From positions 1-7,882 of the forward strand of contig CALBSQ010000181.1 in NCBI GenBank assembly GCA_937967325.1: 7,882 nt of DNA, in the 5' to 3' direction. This DNA is from an uncultured Chloroflexota bacterium. GTDB taxonomy: Bacteria > Chloroflexota > UBA4733. This document shows, piece by piece, positions 5,773 to 7,882 of this stretch. The notes below the pieces were generated by a model. The model had not been told where the DNA came from. It saw only the letters and a list, made by a program, of their open reading frames with translations, and did no database searches. The translations under genes were made by a program, and so were the position numbers. Position 1 is the stretch's first letter; every line of letters starts with the position of its first letter.

Positions 5773-6723
5773 ATGGCGCGGTATCTCACGGAAGAGCAGG
5801 TCGGGCAGCTGCTGCCTATGGCTGACGCCATCAACGCGTTGGAACAGGCCTTCCGGGCGCTGGCGGCCGGCCAGGCCGAAGTCCACCCACGCCAGCGCGT
5901 GCGTCAGCCCAACGGCGTTCTGCAAGTGATGCCCGCCGGGCTGCCCGGCGCTGGGCTGGGGTTGAAAGCCTACGCGACCTGCCGGGGCGGTACCCGCTTC
6001 CTCTTCCTGCTCTTCGATCAGGACGACGGGCGCCCGTTGGCGCTCTTTGAGGCCAATCGACTCGGTCAAATTCGGACGGGCGCAGCCTCTGGTCTCGCTA
6101 CCAAATACATGGCCCGGCAAGAGGCCGGCATCGTCGGCATCTTCGGCACGGGCTGGCAAGCGCGCAGCCAGTTGGCGGCGATCTGCGCTGTTCGGACAGT
6201 GCGGGAGGTCCGCTGCTTCGGTCGTGATGCGGCGCGACGGGAACAGTTCGCCCGAGCAATGTCATCCGAGCTCGGCGTAGCGGTGCGGCCACAGGCCGAG
6301 GCGCGAGACGTGGTCTACGGAGCCGACGTGATCATCACCATCACGAGCGCCAGCGAGCCGGTGTTCGACGGCGCCTGGCTGGCGCCGGGAACGCACGTCA
6401 ACGCGGCAGGAGTCAACCAGGCCGCCAAACGGGAGATCGACGCCCGCACCGTCGAGCGTGCGGGCACGGTGGTCGTCGATCTGCTGTCGCAAGCACGCAT
6501 CGAGTGCGGCGACCTCATCGCCGCCGAGCGGATCGGCGCGTTCACCTGGGAACGCGCCCAAGAGCTGGCGCCAGTCGTTGCCGGGACGAGCCCCGGACGC
6601 CAAAGTGACGACGAGATTACACTCTTCGAATCCCAAGGAATCGCTCTGGAAGATGTCGCCGTTGGTGCGCTCGTCTACCGTCGGGCGATGGAGCAGGGCA
6701 TCGGAGTGGAGCTACCGTTTTAG
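5773..6723 (+). CDS. Ornithine cyclodeaminase/mu-crystallin family NAD(P)-dependent reductase
   Basis: This is a 316-aa protein, normal for the family, which includes ornithine cyclodeaminase, archaeal alanine dehydrogenase, ketimine and pyrroline-2-carboxylate reductases and opine-type dehydrogenases. Visible features are GLKAYATCRGGTRF (62-75, with K65 at the substrate lysine position), RLGQIRTGAASGLATKYMAR (96-115), and a Rossmann GIFGTGWQA (122-130, GxGxxA). The conserved segment HVNAAGVNQAAKREID (208-223) carries N215 where true ornithine cyclodeaminases have a catalytic Asp in a D-C/T-PGK context. It is therefore more likely a dehydrogenase/reductase of an imino acid or related substrate than a proline-forming cyclodeaminase. 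I chose the ATG at 5773 because GAGGAAGG ends 7 nt before it; the in-frame GTG at 5743 has its GGAGG abutting the codon. The alcohol dehydrogenase gene follows after 16 bp, indicating an operon. Substrate is unknown. Confidence 0.88.
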   Translation: MARYLTEEQVGQLLPMADAINALEQAFRALAAGQAEVHPRQRVRQPNGVLQVMPAGLPGAGLGLKAYATCRGGTRFLFLLFDQDDGRPLALFEANRLGQIRTGAASGLATKYMARQEAGIVGIFGTGWQARSQLAAICAVRTVREVRCFGRDAARREQFARAMSSELGVAVRPQAEARDVVYGADVIITITSASEPVFDGAWLAPGTHVNAAGVNQAAKREIDARTVERAGTVVVDLLSQARIECGDLIAAERIGAFTWERAQELAPVVAGTSPGRQSDDEITLFESQGIALEDVAVGALVYRRAMEQGIGVELPF

Positions 6724-6739
6724 GGGTCGGGGGTTAGAG

Positions 6740-7825
6740 ATGCGAGCAGCCGTGATGTATCGGCGGCGAGAGCCGCTCGTCACCGACGATGTCGAGATGG
6801 AGGGGCCGGGCGCTGGCGAGGTGCGGGTGCGATTTGCCGCCAGCGGGGTCTGCCACTCCGACTACTCCCACTGGGAGCGTGACTCCTGGACCAAGCTCCC
6901 TTTGATTCTTGGCCACGAGGGATCAGGTGTGATCGCCGCAGTCGGATCAGGGGTGACTCAAGTTCAGGCCGGCGACCACGTCATTGTCGCTTTCGGCAAT
7001 AAGTGTGGCGAATGTGCGTTCTGCCGCCGCGGTGAGCCGTACCTCTGCACTCCGGAGGATCCGAGTCGCAACGTGCTCACGCACACGCACTTCCGCGCCC
7101 GCGGAGAGCCGGCGTACCAGTTTCTCGGCGTCGGCTCCTTTGCCCAGGAGACGGTCGTTCCCGCCACGAACTGTGTCAAGATCGGGGCTGAGGCCCCGCT
7201 GCAACCTGCCTGCTTGATCGCCTGTGGGGTCACCACCGGCGTCGGCGCGGTGGTGAACGTGGCGCAAGTGCAACCCGGCGCCAGCGTCGTGATCATCGGC
7301 GCGGGCGGCGTCGGCCTCAACGTGGTGCAGGGTGCGCGACTGGCCGGCGCGGCGCGCATCATTGCCGTGGACCTCGTGCCCAAGAAGCTGGAGCTGGCGC
7401 GCCAGTTTGGCGCGACCCACGTGCTCCTCGCCGGCGAGGGCGATGTCGTGAAGCGTGTCGCCGACCTGACGGGGGGCTACGGTGCGGACTATGCCTTCGA
7501 GGTCATCGGTCTGCCGCGAACCATTCGCCAGGCCTACGATGCCGCGCGCAAAGGCGGTACCGTCGTTATAGTCGGCGTGGCCGCCGATACCGCCGAAGTC
7601 ACCTTCCTTGCGGCGGAGATGATGCGCTCAGCCAAGACCATCAAGGGCTGTCAAGCCGGTGGGCTCCGTCCCCAGGTCGACTTCCCGCGCATCGTCGACT
7701 TATGGCAAGCCGGGCGACTGCAGATAGACGAGCTGATCAGCAGGCGCTTCGCGTTGGAAGAGGTCAACGAGGCATTTCGCGCCATGGCGGCGGGGGAGGT
7801 TGCGCGGGGGATTATCGTTTACTAG
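6740..7825 (+). CDS. Zinc-dependent medium-chain alcohol dehydrogenase
   Basis: This is a 361-aa MDR-superfamily dehydrogenase that interconverts an alcohol and an aldehyde or ketone with a nicotinamide cofactor. Catalytic zinc ligands are C38 (GVCHSDYSH), H59 with E60 (LGHEGSG) and C162 (IACGVTTG). The structural zinc site is complete: C89, C92, C95 and C103 in KCGECAFCRRGEPYLC. The Rossmann loop is GAGGVG (187-192), and D211 at the end of the second strand (IIAVDLV) points to NAD rather than NADP. The C-terminal DLWQAGRLQIDELISRRFALEEVNEAF is typical of the class-III/NDMA-type and mycothiol-type branch of zinc ADHs, but the substrate cannot be read. The ATG at 6740 follows a G-rich stretch with a weak ribosome site; the reading frame extends further upstream inside the reductase gene but that part is out of frame with a real protein. 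It likely shares the promoter near 5678. Confidence 0.92.
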   Translation: MRAAVMYRRREPLVTDDVEMEGPGAGEVRVRFAASGVCHSDYSHWERDSWTKLPLILGHEGSGVIAAVGSGVTQVQAGDHVIVAFGNKCGECAFCRRGEPYLCTPEDPSRNVLTHTHFRARGEPAYQFLGVGSFAQETVVPATNCVKIGAEAPLQPACLIACGVTTGVGAVVNVAQVQPGASVVIIGAGGVGLNVVQGARLAGAARIIAVDLVPKKLELARQFGATHVLLAGEGDVVKRVADLTGGYGADYAFEVIGLPRTIRQAYDAARKGGTVVIVGVAADTAEVTFLAAEMMRSAKTIKGCQAGGLRPQVDFPRIVDLWQAGRLQIDELISRRFALEEVNEAFRAMAAGEVARGIIVY

Positions 7826-7830
7826 GGACC

Positions 7831-7870
7831 TCTCCCCCGGCCCCTCCCCTGGGAAGGGCATAAGGGGAGA
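7831..7870. repeat. C-rich/G-rich hairpin, resembling a dispersed intergenic repeat
   Basis: TCTCCCC at 7831-7837 pairs with GGGGAGA at 7864-7870, and GCCC at 7840-7843 with GGGC at 7856-7859 inside it, giving an interrupted stem-loop just after the dehydrogenase stop. No T run follows. The CTCCCC...GGCCCCTCCCC pattern is like short dispersed repeats I know from Chloroflexota and some proteobacterial genomes. It could also help end the operon's transcript. The window stops 12 bp later, so the full element may not be visible. Confidence 0.45.
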
Positions 7871-7882
7871 CGAAAAACTGTC

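Noticed and set aside
5003..5929. 308-aa plus-strand reading frame overlapping the membrane protein gene
   Set aside because: It lies antisense to the membrane-protein gene and runs into the reductase gene in another frame. It has no domain pattern, and the opposite strand has clear transmembrane periodicity and an AGGAGG site.

Overview
The window is a GC-rich stretch of bacterial chromosome carrying seven protein genes. No rRNA, tRNA, CRISPR array, phage gene or transposase was recognised. The GC-rich third positions, the two-gene M16 peptidase module without signal peptides, and two intergenic repeats of a G/C-block style that I associate with Chloroflexota genomes suggest a Chloroflexota bacterium (for example a Thermomicrobia-like lineage). 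This assignment is an inference; no marker gene is present.

Left part (1-1834, minus strand): a probable two-gene operon reads leftward. A 100-aa zinc-ribbon protein of unknown function comes first, followed 32 bp later by a 485-aa polysaccharide flippase of the MOP/Wzx type with a TTG start.

Divergent spacer (1835-2279): this 445-bp gap separates the zinc-ribbon operon from the M16 operon. It holds a perfect 36-bp inverted repeat around a 38-bp loop (2007-2116), plus a plausible promoter -10 element on each side.

Middle (2280-4897, plus strand): two M16 zinc metallopeptidase genes overlap by ATGA. The first has the complete HxxEH...E zinc site but lacks the substrate-binding Tyr. The second has lost the zinc site but keeps the R/Y pair. 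Together they look like one heterodimeric peptidase with its active site split between two chains. A short GC-rich hairpin follows, and then a convergent minus-strand gene for a five-helix membrane protein (4939-5625).

Right part (5626-7882): a 147-bp divergent spacer contains a good sigma70-type promoter overlaid by three copies of CGAACGG, a likely operator. It drives an ornithine cyclodeaminase/mu-crystallin family reductase and, 16 bp later, a zinc-dependent medium-chain alcohol dehydrogenase. These two look like a small regulated catabolic operon. The window ends in a C-rich/G-rich hairpin sequence resembling a dispersed intergenic repeat.

Most of this is ordinary chromosomal content. 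The best candidates for a second look are the long perfect inverted repeat, the CGAACGG-decorated promoter, the split-site M16 pair, and the cyclodeaminase homologue with an Asn at the usual catalytic Asp position.
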